A DNA stretch of 64,000 nt from Rhizomonospora bruguierae (GTDB lineage Bacteria; Actinomycetota; Actinomycetes; Mycobacteriales; Micromonosporaceae): the NCBI RefSeq assembly GCF_018397995.1, contig NZ_BBQH01000017.1, forward strand, positions 135,948-199,947. The letters run 5' to 3'. A program made the translations under genes and the position numbers. Each line of letters starts with the position of its first letter. The first letter of the stretch is position 1. Positions 1 to 7,668 of the stretch are shown in pieces. Below the pieces are notes generated by a model. That model did not search any database. It saw only the letters and a program-made list of their open reading frames with translations, and had not been told where the DNA came from.

Positions 1-2524
1 CACCATCCGGGCCCTGGCCGAGCTGGTGGAGACCCCGGTCGAGCAGCGCGGCCCGCGCCGGCTGCTGCACGAGCTGACCAAGCCGTCGGGGCAGCGCGTC
101 GGCACCCTCGTCTGCGTTCCGTACGGCGGCGGCAGCGCGGTGGTGTACCAGCCGCTGGCCGATGCGCTGCAGCCCGGGTGGTCCCTCTACGCCCTGTCGA
201 TCCCCGGTCAGGACGTCGGGGTGCAGGAGCAGGCGCTGCCCTTCGACGAGCTGGCCGCCCGGTGCGCGGCCGAGGTGCTCGACCGGGTGGACGGCCCACT
301 CGTCCTCTATGGGCACTGCGTCGGCTCCGCGCTGCTCGTCGAGGTCGCCCGCCGGCTTGAGGCGGCCGGCCGGACGATCGACGCGGTCTACCTGGGCGCC
401 ACCTTCCCCTTCGCCCGGCCGACCGGGCGGGCGATGGTGCTGCTGTCCAAACTGGCCCGCCGCGACCGGCTGCGCGGCAACCGGGGCTACGAGAACTGGC
501 TGCGCTCGATGGGCGTGGACCTGGCCGAGCTGGACCCGGCCGAGGCGAACGCGATCGTGCGGACGATGCGGCAGCAGGCCGTGGCGGCCGAGGAGTACTT
601 CACCGGGCTGTTCGCCGAGCAGGTGGAGCCGCTGCGGGCGCCGGTGGTCTCCGTGGTGGGGGAGCGGGACTCCGAGACCGAGTTCTACCGCGAGCGCTAC
701 CGCGAGTGGCACTTCCTCGCCCGGCAGGCCGCGCTGGTCGTGCTCGACGAGGGCGGGCACTACTTCCTGAAGTATCGGGCGGCCGAGCTGGCCGAGATCG
801 TGACCTCGGTGCACCGGACGGACGAGGCGCTCGCGGACCGCGACGGCGGGTGGTCGGTGCTCGCCCGGTCCACCATAGACCCGGCCGAGGCGCAGGGCCG
901 CCCCGCCGCGATGGACCCGGCCGAGGCGCAGAGCCAGCCCACCGCGATTGACTCCGCCGAGGCACAGGGCCGGCCCACGGCGATGGATCCGGCCGAGGCG
1001 CAGGGACCACCGACCGCGGACCCGAAACGAACCACCGCCGGTCCGGACCGGTCCCGGGCGCGGGCCGGTGCGACGGTGCCCCAGCCGAGCATGCGCCGCT
1101 TCCTGCTGGTGGCCTTCGGGCAACTGACCTCCATGATGGGTTCGGCGCTCACCGAGTTCGCCATCCCACTGTGGATATACATGCAGACCGGCTCGATCGT
1201 CCGGTTCGCCGTCTTCGCCGTGCTCGGACTGGTACCGGGCATGCTGGTCGCCCCGATCGCCGGCGCGGTGGTCGACCGGTACGACCGGCGCCGGGTGATG
1301 CTGTTCGGTGACATCGCGGCCGGCGGCAGCCAGGCGGTGCTGCTCGGCATCGTGCTGACCGGGCACCTCGCGGTCGGCCACATCTACGTCCTGCTGGTCG
1401 CGCTGTCGGTGTCGCTGACCTTCCAGCGGCTGGCGTACAACGCGGCGGTCCCGCAGTTGGTGCCCAAGCGGTACCTCGGCCACGCCAACGGCGTGGTGCA
1501 GATGACCCAGGGCGCCGGGCAGTTCGTCGTCCCGATCATCGCCGCCGGCCTGATGGCCGCGGTCGGCCTGCGCGGCGTGCTGGTGCTGGACGTGGCGAGC
1601 TACCTGTTCGCGACCACCGTGACCCTGCTGGTCCGGTTCCCCAACACGATGCCGTGGCGGCGCCGCGAACCGTTCCTCACCGAGGTCGCCGGCGGCTGGC
1701 GGTACGCGCTGGGCGACAGCGGCCTGCGGCCGGTGCTGATCTTCTTCGCGGTGCTCAACCTGTTCATGACGGCGCTGTTCCTGCTCGTCTCGCCGCTGGT
1801 GCTCTCCTTCGCGGATCTCAACGCGGTCGCCCGCGTCAGCATGGCGACCGGGCTCGGCGGGATCGTCGCCGGGCTGCTGATGAGCCTGTGGGGCGGGCCC
1901 CGGATCCGCCGCGTGCGCGGCATGCTCTGGGCGGTCCTGGTGCTCGCGGTCTCCAGCGCGGTGCCGGGCCTGCGGGCCAACGAGGCGGTGGTGGCGGTCG
2001 GCGCGTTCGGCATGTTCTTCGGGCTGACCCTGGCGAATGGGATCTACGCCACCGTGGTCCAGGTGAAGGTGCCGCAGCGCTTCCACGCCCGGGTGTTCGC
2101 GGTCAACACGGTCATCGCGTTCTCCACGATCCCGATCGGGTACGCGGTGGTGGCCCCGCTGGGCAGCCGGGTCTTCGAACCGCTGCTGGCCCCGGGCGGA
2201 GCGCTCGCCGGCACGGTCGGCGCGGTCATCGGCACCGGCCCGGGTCGCGGTACCGCGCTGCTCTTCCTGGTCCTGTCCGCCGTCATGGTGATCCAGGTGC
2301 TGATCAGCCTGCGGCTGCCGAACCTGGTGCGCTTCGACGAGCGGGTGCCCGACGCGATGCCTGACGACCTGGTCGGCGCCCGGGCGCGCGAGGCGAAGGT
2401 GCGGCGGCGACGCGCGGCCGCGGACCCGGCGGCGCCCGCGGACCCGGCGGCGCCCGCGAACCGGGTCGCGCCGGTGGGAACGGCGGCGCGACCGGTGGTC
2501 ACATCCGGCGAGAAGGAAAGGTGA
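1..2524 (+). CDS. NRPS C-terminal end: carrier tail, thioesterase, MFS transporter fusion (5' partial)
   Basis: The frame is open from base 2, and its first residues (TIRALAELVE) look like the last helix of a peptidyl carrier domain, so this is the 3' end of a larger NRPS gene. Next comes an alpha/beta-hydrolase thioesterase (about bases 90-800). Its nucleophile motif reads GHCVG, so the usual Ser is Cys (codon 317-319). The Asp lies in GERDSE and the His in GGHYF. A linker of four 12-residue repeats (875-1018) leads to about 12 membrane segments of an MFS permease starting near RRFLLVAFGQ (1092). The MFS signature DRYDRRR follows segment 2. The thioesterase would release the peptide and the permease would export it; this is inferred. 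The stop overlaps the MbtH start. A GTG at 26 could start a separate protein, but it lies inside the carrier-like stretch and has no ribosome site. Confidence 0.85.
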   Translation, partial: TIRALAELVETPVEQRGPRRLLHELTKPSGQRVGTLVCVPYGGGSAVVYQPLADALQPGWSLYALSIPGQDVGVQEQALPFDELAARCAAEVLDRVDGPLVLYGHCVGSALLVEVARRLEAAGRTIDAVYLGATFPFARPTGRAMVLLSKLARRDRLRGNRGYENWLRSMGVDLAELDPAEANAIVRTMRQQAVAAEEYFTGLFAEQVEPLRAPVVSVVGERDSETEFYRERYREWHFLARQAALVVLDEGGHYFLKYRAAELAEIVTSVHRTDEALADRDGGWSVLARSTIDPAEAQGRPAAMDPAEAQSQPTAIDSAEAQGRPTAMDPAEAQGPPTADPKRTTAGPDRSRARAGATVPQPSMRRFLLVAFGQLTSMMGSALTEFAIPLWIYMQTGSIVRFAVFAVLGLVPGMLVAPIAGAVVDRYDRRRVMLFGDIAAGGSQAVLLGIVLTGHLAVGHIYVLLVALSVSLTFQRLAYNAAVPQLVPKRYLGHANGVVQMTQGAGQFVVPIIAAGLMAAVGLRGVLVLDVASYLFATTVTLLVRFPNTMPWRRREPFLTEVAGGWRYALGDSGLRPVLIFFAVLNLFMTALFLLVSPLVLSFADLNAVARVSMATGLGGIVAGLLMSLWGGPRIRRVRGMLWAVLVLAVSSAVPGLRANEAVVAVGAFGMFFGLTLANGIYATVVQVKVPQRFHARVFAVNTVIAFSTIPIGYAVVAPLGSRVFEPLLAPGGALAGTVGAVIGTGPGRGTALLFLVLSAVMVIQVLISLRLPNLVRFDERVPDAMPDDLVGARAREAKVRRRRAAADPAAPADPAAPANRVAPVGTAARPVVTSGEKER
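875..1018 (+). repeat. Four tandem 36-bp in-frame repeats in the TE-MFS linker
   Basis: Four consecutive 36-base units (875-910, 911-946, 947-982, 983-1018) encode variants of a 12-residue unit close to MDPAEAQGRPTA. They join the thioesterase to the first membrane segment of the transporter and probably form a flexible tether. The units differ by several substitutions each, so the expansion is not recent. Confidence 0.9.
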
Positions 2525-2721
2525 GACCGGTGGAAGCTGACGAGGGGAGCTACCAGGTCGTGCTCAACGACGAGGAGCAGTACTCCATCTGGCCGGCCGG
2601 CGAGCAGCCGCCCGCCGGATGGCGCCCCGACGGCACGGTCGGCTCGAAGCAGCACTGCCTCGACCGCATCGACGAGGTCTGGACGGACATGCGCCCACGC
2701 AGCGCCCGGAGGCCGAGATGA
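2521..2721 (+). CDS. MbtH-like protein
   Basis: This 66-residue protein has the MbtH family core: NDEEQYSIWP near residue 18, PAGW near residue 30, and a C-terminal CLDRIDEVWTDMRP segment. MbtH proteins bind and activate or stabilise NRPS adenylation domains, so the upstream NRPS very likely contains an adenylation domain that depends on it. The GTG at 2521 overlaps the preceding stop (GTGA). A second GTG at 2530 has the better spacing from the AAGGAAAGG ribosome site at 2513-2521, and starting there removes only three residues. The stop overlaps the ATG of the carrier protein gene, which points to translational coupling. Confidence 0.95.
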   Translation: MRPVEADEGSYQVVLNDEEQYSIWPAGEQPPAGWRPDGTVGSKQHCLDRIDEVWTDMRPRSARRPR

Positions 2722-3065
2722 GCGAGCCCGCCACGCCCGACGGGGCGGACGCCACGGCGGCGGCCGTCTTACGCATGTGGACAGAGCTCGGGCTGAGGCC
2801 GGGCTCGGCGGCCGACGACTTCTTCGCCGCCGGTGGCCAGTCCCTGACGCTGGTCCGGTTCCTGGCCCAGGTCCAGGAGGCGTACGGCGTGGAGCTTCCC
2901 GTCGACCGGCTCTTCGACGAGGACCTCACCGCCGCCGTGGCCGCCCGTCTGATCACCGAGGCCCAGCTCGACGCCGCCGACGAGGGGGACCTGGCGGCGA
3001 TCCTGGCCGAGGTGGAGGGGCTGTCCGAGACCGAACTGGCGGCGCTGCTCGCCGAGGCGGAGTGA
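2718..3065 (+). CDS. Free-standing acyl/peptidyl carrier protein
   Basis: A 115-residue protein with one carrier domain. The phosphopantetheine attachment motif is FFAAGGQSL (Ser in GGQS, residue about 41), preceded by the D-D-F-F spacing typical of PCPs. After the carrier helices comes a C-terminal segment (LAEVEGLSETELAALLAE) that resembles the tail found after the last carrier domain of NRPS subunits and may dock with a partner. Being discrete, it must be loaded in trans. The E1/E2 dehydrogenase genes just downstream are candidates for supplying its acyl group. It overlaps the mbtH-like stop by four bases. Confidence 0.9.
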   Translation: MSEPATPDGADATAAAVLRMWTELGLRPGSAADDFFAAGGQSLTLVRFLAQVQEAYGVELPVDRLFDEDLTAAVAARLITEAQLDAADEGDLAAILAEVEGLSETELAALLAEAE

Positions 3066-3070
3066 GCCGG

Positions 3071-4384
3071 ATGCGCGTGCTGCTCGCCCAGAACATGCGC
3101 TACCTGCCCAGCCACGGCGGCGCCAACAAGTCCAACCGGATCATGTTGGAGGGGCTCGCCGCCCGCGGCCACCGGTGCGTCGCGGTCGCGCCGCTGCACG
3201 CCACCGAGCACCGGATGTCCGAGGCCGACCTGGTCGCCCACCTGGTCCGCCTCGGCGCCCCGCCGCCCCGCCGCAGCGGTGACGCGCTCGTCTTCGAGCA
3301 CCGTGGCGTCCAGGTGCACGTGGTCACGGAGCCGGCCCGACTGGCCCCGTACGCCCGGCAGCTCACCGACGCGCTCCAACCCGACCGCACGCTCGTCCCC
3401 TCCGACGATCCCGGGCTGCTCATGCTGGGTACGGCGCTGCGTGCCAGCCCCGACCGGGTGGTGTACCTGGTGCACACGCTGCAGCAGGTGCCCTTCGGCC
3501 CGCGGACGTTCTACCCCGGCGCGTCCGGCCTGCGGCTGGTGCGCCGGTGCGCCGGCGTCGTCGCGGTCAGCCGGGCCGCCCGCGACTACGCCGTCCGGTG
3601 GGGCGGGCTCGACCCCGCGCTGATCTACCCACCGGTGTACGGTCCGGGCCCGCACCCGGACCTCGGCCGCCCGGACTCCGGCGCGGTCACGATGATCAAC
3701 CCGTGTGGCTACAAGGGAGTGTCCGTTCTGCTCGGTCTCGCGGACGCCCGACCGGAGGTCCGGTTCCTGGCCGTCCCCACCTGGGGGACGACCGACGCGG
3801 ACCGGACGGAGCTGGCCCGCCGGCCCAACATCGAGGTGGCCGATCCGGTGGACGACATCGTCGAGCTGCTGCGGCGCACCCGGGTCCTGCTGATGCCCTC
3901 GCTGTGGGACGAGACGTTCGGGTACGCGGCGGTGGAGGCGATGCTGCACGGCATACCGGTGCTCGCCAGCGATGTCGGCGGGCTCACCGAGGCCAAGCTC
4001 GGCGTGCCGTACCTGCTGCCGGTCCGCCCGATCAGCGAGTATCGCCCGCAGCGCGACGACGAACCGTACCCCGCCCCGGTCGTACCCCCGCAGGATCTTG
4101 ACCCGTGGCTGGCCGCCCTGGACCGGCTGCTCGGCGAGCCGGAGCACTACCGGGACATCGCGACCCGCGGCCGGCGAGTGGCGACCGACTTCGCCGGCCG
4201 GCTCGACCCGGCGGAGCTGGAGCACTATTTGTCCAACCTGGACGCACCGGCGACGCCCGGCCCGGTCACGGCCGAGGCCGGCATCGCCGGCGCGGAGCGG
4301 GTCGCCCGGCTCAGCCCGGAGCGCCGCGCGGCGCTGGTCAAGCTGGCCGCCCGCCGGGCCGGTGCGCGGGACGGTGCGCGGTGA
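3071..4384 (+). CDS. GT4-family glycosyltransferase of the NRPS cluster
   Basis: A 437-residue GT-B fold glycosyltransferase. The N-terminal Rossmann half starts MRVLLAQNMRYLPSHGGANK, the acceptor-side G-rich loop. The C-terminal nucleotide-sugar half has the GT4 pattern PSLWDETFGYAAVEAMLHG (E-x7-E) near residue 278 and VLASDVGGLTE after it. The donor and acceptor are unknown; its place between carrier protein and E1alpha suggests it glycosylates the peptide product. The last 25 residues (RLSPERRAALVKLAARR) are not part of the GT fold and resemble the linker helices found between NRPS modules. ATG 3071 is preferred; a GTG at 3062 overlaps the upstream stop. The stop overlaps the next start (GTGA). 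Confidence 0.85.
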   Translation: MRVLLAQNMRYLPSHGGANKSNRIMLEGLAARGHRCVAVAPLHATEHRMSEADLVAHLVRLGAPPPRRSGDALVFEHRGVQVHVVTEPARLAPYARQLTDALQPDRTLVPSDDPGLLMLGTALRASPDRVVYLVHTLQQVPFGPRTFYPGASGLRLVRRCAGVVAVSRAARDYAVRWGGLDPALIYPPVYGPGPHPDLGRPDSGAVTMINPCGYKGVSVLLGLADARPEVRFLAVPTWGTTDADRTELARRPNIEVADPVDDIVELLRRTRVLLMPSLWDETFGYAAVEAMLHGIPVLASDVGGLTEAKLGVPYLLPVRPISEYRPQRDDEPYPAPVVPPQDLDPWLAALDRLLGEPEHYRDIATRGRRVATDFAGRLDPAELEHYLSNLDAPATPGPVTAEAGIAGAERVARLSPERRAALVKLAARRAGARDGAR

Positions 4385-5337
4385 CCGAACCGACCGACGC
4401 CGACCTGCGCCGGCTGCTGCTGATCCGGCACTTCGAGACCGCGCTGCTGGACCTCTTCGCCGCCGGCCGGCTGGCCGGCACCACGCACACCTGCCTCGGC
4501 CAGGAGCCGGTCGCCGTGGCGCTGGCGGACCTGCTCGACGAGCGGGACTTCGAGTTCAGCAACCACCGCGGCCACGGCCACTACCTGGCCCGGTTCGACG
4601 ACCCGGCCGGGCTGCTCGCCGAGATCATGGGGCGGGCCGGCGGGGTCTGCGCCGGCGTGGGCGGCAGCCAGCACCTGCTGCGCGGGCGGTTCCTCTCCAC
4701 CGGCGTTCAGGGGGAGAGCGTGCCGGTGGCCGCCGGCACGGCCCTGCACCTGGCCCGCACCGAGCCCGGAAAGCTGGCCTGCGCCCACATCGGCGACGGC
4801 ACGTGGGGCGCGGGCGCGGTGTACGAGGCGCTCAACCTGGCCGTCCTGTGGCGGCTGCCGCTCGTGGTGGCCGTCGAACACAACGGCATCGCCCAAAGCA
4901 CCCCGACGGCGGCTCAGCTCGCCGGCACGATCGCCGGCCGGGCCGCCGCGTTCGGTGCCGCCTACCTGCACGTCGCCGACGACGACGTGGCGGCGATGCG
5001 GGATCTGGTCGCCGGTCCGCTCGCCCGGGTCCGTGACGGCGCCGGACCGCTCGTCGTGGAGTTCGCGACCCGGCGGCTCGGCCCGCACAGCAAGGGCGAC
5101 GACGCCCGCCCGCCGCAGCAACTGGCCGCCCTGCGCGAGCACGACTGGTACCCCCGCCACGCCCGGCTCTGCGGCGAGCGCTTCGCGCGCCTCGACGCCG
5201 AACAGCGCGACCGGGTGGCCGAGGTCGTCGCGGAGGTCAGCGCCCGACCGCCGGCCACCCCACCGGCACCGTCCCCGGCGGCGCTGTCCCCATCCGACAA
5301 TCCAGCGGAGTCGCCGTGGCAGCTCGTCAACGCGTAG
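4381..5337 (+). CDS. 2-oxoacid dehydrogenase-type E1 component, alpha subunit
   Basis: A 318-residue thiamine diphosphate enzyme subunit of the PDH/acetoin dehydrogenase E1alpha family. The ThDP/Mg motif GDG-x~26-N is seen as GDGTWGAGAVYEALNLA followed by VAVEHN. The upstream segment SNHRGHGHYLA carries the His residues that line the active site, and GGSQHLL is the conserved glycine loop. With E1beta it decarboxylates a 2-oxoacid, or cleaves a ketose, and passes the acyl unit to the E2 lipoyl arm. The last 40 residues are Pro/Ala-rich and variable. It overlaps the GT stop by four bases and E1beta by 22, so the cassette is translationally coupled. The substrate cannot be told from sequence. 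Confidence 0.9.
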   Translation: MTEPTDADLRRLLLIRHFETALLDLFAAGRLAGTTHTCLGQEPVAVALADLLDERDFEFSNHRGHGHYLARFDDPAGLLAEIMGRAGGVCAGVGGSQHLLRGRFLSTGVQGESVPVAAGTALHLARTEPGKLACAHIGDGTWGAGAVYEALNLAVLWRLPLVVAVEHNGIAQSTPTAAQLAGTIAGRAAAFGAAYLHVADDDVAAMRDLVAGPLARVRDGAGPLVVEFATRRLGPHSKGDDARPPQQLAALREHDWYPRHARLCGERFARLDAEQRDRVAEVVAEVSARPPATPPAPSPAALSPSDNPAESPWQLVNA

Positions 5338-6329
5338 CCGAAAGCCTCAACGCGGCGCTGGCCACGGCGCTGGCCGACGATCCGCGGCTGTACCTGCTGG
5401 GCGAGGACATCCTCGACCCCTACGGCGGCGCGTTCAAGGTGACCCGGGGTCTGTCCACCCGGTTTCCCCGGCAGGTGCTCGGCACGCCGATCAGCGAGGC
5501 CGGCATCGTCGGGCTCGCCGGCGGGCTGGCCCTCGCCGGCGACCGGGCGATCGTCGAGATCATGTTCGGTGACTTCGCCACCCTCGCCTTCGACCAGGTG
5601 GTCAACTTCGCGGCGAAGTCGGTGACGATGTACGGGCGGCGGGTGCCGATGCCCGTCGTGCTGCGCTGCCCGACCGGGGGCAACCGCGGGTACGGCCCGA
5701 CGCACAGCCAGAGCCTGCAGAAGCACTTCGTCGGCGTGCCCTCGCTGGCCGTCTACGAGCTGACCCCGTACCACGACACGACGGATCTGTTGCGTGGCAT
5801 CCTGGCGGCGGGCGAACCGGCCGTCCTCTTCGAGGACAAGGTGCTCTACACCGACTGGATGCGCCGCGACGGCGCGGCCGACGACCTGTTCCGGTACGAC
5901 GTGGTCGGTGACTGGCCCGGCGTCGCCCGCGTCCGGCTGGACGACGCGCCGCCGGAGTGCATTGTGGTCGCTCCGGGCGGCGTCGCCGATCGGGCGCTGG
6001 CCGCGATGCGCCGCCTGCTGCTGGAGTCCGAGATCGTCACCGAGCTGCACGTGCCGGCCCGGCTGTATCCGGTGGACCTCTCGCCCGTCCTGGACGGTGC
6101 CGGGCGGGCCGGCCGGGTGCTGGTCGTGGAGGACAGCACCGCCGGCGGGACCTGGGGCGCCGAGGTCGCCCACACGCTGCACACCGAGCTGTGGGGCCGC
6201 CTGCGCCGGCCGGTGCGGCTCCTGCACGCCGCCGACAGCGTGGTGCCCGCGGCGCCGCACCTGGAGCGCGCGGTGCTCCCGCAGGACGGTTCCATCGCCG
6301 GCGCGGTCGAGGAGATGTGCCATGGGTAG
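5316..6329 (+). CDS. 2-oxoacid dehydrogenase-type E1 component, beta subunit
   Basis: A 337-residue transketolase-like E1beta. It has the pyrimidine-binding half (LLGEDILDPYGGAFKVTRGL, then ISEAGIVGLAGGLAL with the Glu that activates ThDP) and the C-terminal transketolase domain (VARLYPVDLSPV, VLVVEDSTAGG). It pairs with the E1alpha encoded directly upstream; the GTG start at 5316 lies inside the end of that gene. The stop overlaps the E2 start (ATGGGTAG). The EDI and PTGG loops are as in acetoin and pyruvate dehydrogenase E1beta. Placement inside an NRPS operon argues for a biosynthetic acyl-donor role rather than central metabolism. Confidence 0.92.
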   Translation: MAARQRVAESLNAALATALADDPRLYLLGEDILDPYGGAFKVTRGLSTRFPRQVLGTPISEAGIVGLAGGLALAGDRAIVEIMFGDFATLAFDQVVNFAAKSVTMYGRRVPMPVVLRCPTGGNRGYGPTHSQSLQKHFVGVPSLAVYELTPYHDTTDLLRGILAAGEPAVLFEDKVLYTDWMRRDGAADDLFRYDVVGDWPGVARVRLDDAPPECIVVAPGGVADRALAAMRRLLLESEIVTELHVPARLYPVDLSPVLDGAGRAGRVLVVEDSTAGGTWGAEVAHTLHTELWGRLRRPVRLLHAADSVVPAAPHLERAVLPQDGSIAGAVEEMCHG

Positions 6330-7497
6330 CGTCGAGATCCGGGTTCCGCAGCTCACCAGCAACGACGCCACCTGCATCCTGGTCGAGTGGCTGGTGGCAC
6401 CCGGGGCGCGGGTCAGCACCGGTGATGCCGTGGTGACCGTGGAGACGGCGAAGGCGGCCGAGGAGCTGACCTGCGCCGGCGACGGTGTGCTGCATCCGCT
6501 GTTCGAGGCCGGCGCGGAGTGCGCCGTGGGCGAGCTGATCGGGGTGGTCGTCGCCGACGAAGCCCAACGGCAGCGATACATCGAGTCGGGTCGTATGCCC
6601 ACTGTAGAGACAGCTGCGGCTGACCCGGCCACCGCGCCCGGTCAACCGGGCCAGGTGGTCACCGAGCCGGCGCGGCGCCGGATGGCTGAGCTTGGTGTCG
6701 ACCCGGCGGCGGTCAGCGCGCTGGACCGCAAGGTGATCCGCGTCGCCGACATCGAGTCCCTTGCCCAGGCGCGACCGGCTCCCGGCGCCGCGGTTGCCTC
6801 GCCTGCCGGCGGGTCGGACCTGGTGGCGTTGTCGCCCGTCCAACGCGCCGTGGCGGCGGTCGTCGCCGAGTCGCACCGCACCGTGCCCGCCGCGTTCGTC
6901 GCGGTCAAGGTGCGCGTCGACGCGGCGCTGGCGCACGCCCGCGAGCTGACCCGCCAGCACCGCTGCCTGATCGGCCTGACCGAACTCGTCGTCAAGGCGC
7001 TTGGTGAGCTGCGTCCGCGGTTCCCGCTCTGTTTCGCCGGGCCGGTCGACGACGGCACCGTGCGGGTCACCGACCAGGTCAACGTCGGCATCACCATCGA
7101 CGTGGGTAACGGCCTGCACGTACCGGTGATCCCCGATGTCGCCGCCCGGCCGCTGCCCGCCGTCGCGAAGGACCTGATGCGCCTGCGGGCCAGGGCGCTG
7201 TCCGGCGGCTTCCGTGCCGGCGAGCTGACCGGGGCGACCATCGTCCTCGCGCTGCACACCGAGGACGACGTGAGCGTGGCCGTGCCGGTGGTGCTCCCCG
7301 GTACGGTCTGCGCCGTGTCGCTGGCCGGCCGCCAGTACGAAGTGGACCTGGACGGCTCCGCGGTGGTGCGCCGTACGGTGGTGCAGCTCGGGCTGGCGTA
7401 CGACCATCGGGTGGTCAACGGCCGGGAGGCGGTGGCGCTGCTGGTCGCCGTGCGGGAGCTGGTGGAGCATCCCGAACGGATACCGGTCGGCATTTGA
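6322..7497 (+). CDS. Dihydrolipoyl acyltransferase-type E2 component
   Basis: A 391-residue E2 with three parts. The lipoyl domain (residues 1-75) has its lipoylated Lys in VETAKAAEE. A peripheral-subunit-binding domain (about 112-148) contains EPARRRMAELGVDP and VIRVADIE. The acyltransferase domain (about 170-391) ends with the active-site motif DHRVVNG (bases 7402-7422). The catalytic His is present, but the position four residues later, normally Asp in DHRxxDG, is Asn. No E3 (lipoamide dehydrogenase) gene follows; either a housekeeping E3 serves, or none is needed if the reaction is redox-neutral. The acyl acceptor may be the discrete carrier protein rather than CoA. This is the last gene of the operon. 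Confidence 0.9.
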   Translation: MGSVEIRVPQLTSNDATCILVEWLVAPGARVSTGDAVVTVETAKAAEELTCAGDGVLHPLFEAGAECAVGELIGVVVADEAQRQRYIESGRMPTVETAAADPATAPGQPGQVVTEPARRRMAELGVDPAAVSALDRKVIRVADIESLAQARPAPGAAVASPAGGSDLVALSPVQRAVAAVVAESHRTVPAAFVAVKVRVDAALAHARELTRQHRCLIGLTELVVKALGELRPRFPLCFAGPVDDGTVRVTDQVNVGITIDVGNGLHVPVIPDVAARPLPAVAKDLMRLRARALSGGFRAGELTGATIVLALHTEDDVSVAVPVVLPGTVCAVSLAGRQYEVDLDGSAVVRRTVVQLGLAYDHRVVNGREAVALLVAVRELVEHPERIPVGI

Positions 7498-7515
7498 CTG
7501 CTTCCACGTGGCCGT

Positions 7516-7538
7516 GGGGCCGCCGTTCGGGCGGCCCC
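7516..7538 (+). terminator. Hairpin terminator after the E2 gene
   Basis: A perfect 9-bp stem GGGGCCGCC / GGCGGCCCC with the loop GTTCG starts 18 bases after the E2 stop. There is no U tract, as is usual in actinomycetes. It closes the biosynthetic operon. Confidence 0.75.
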
Positions 7539-7668
7539 GGTGACCTTCGCCCCCGTTCTCCTTTATGCGGCGCGGCGGGCGCATCCCGCAGATGGCACGG
7601 GGAAGGGTCGACCGTCGTCCTCGCCCAGGTCGGGACGCGCCGACCTGCCTGACCGCGGTGCGGCTGGC

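Noticed and set aside
2564-4225. Long open frame antisense to the mbtH-like, carrier and glycosyltransferase genes
   Set aside because: It has low-complexity His/Gly/Arg/Val-rich composition typical of an antisense shadow; the plus-strand genes explain the region.
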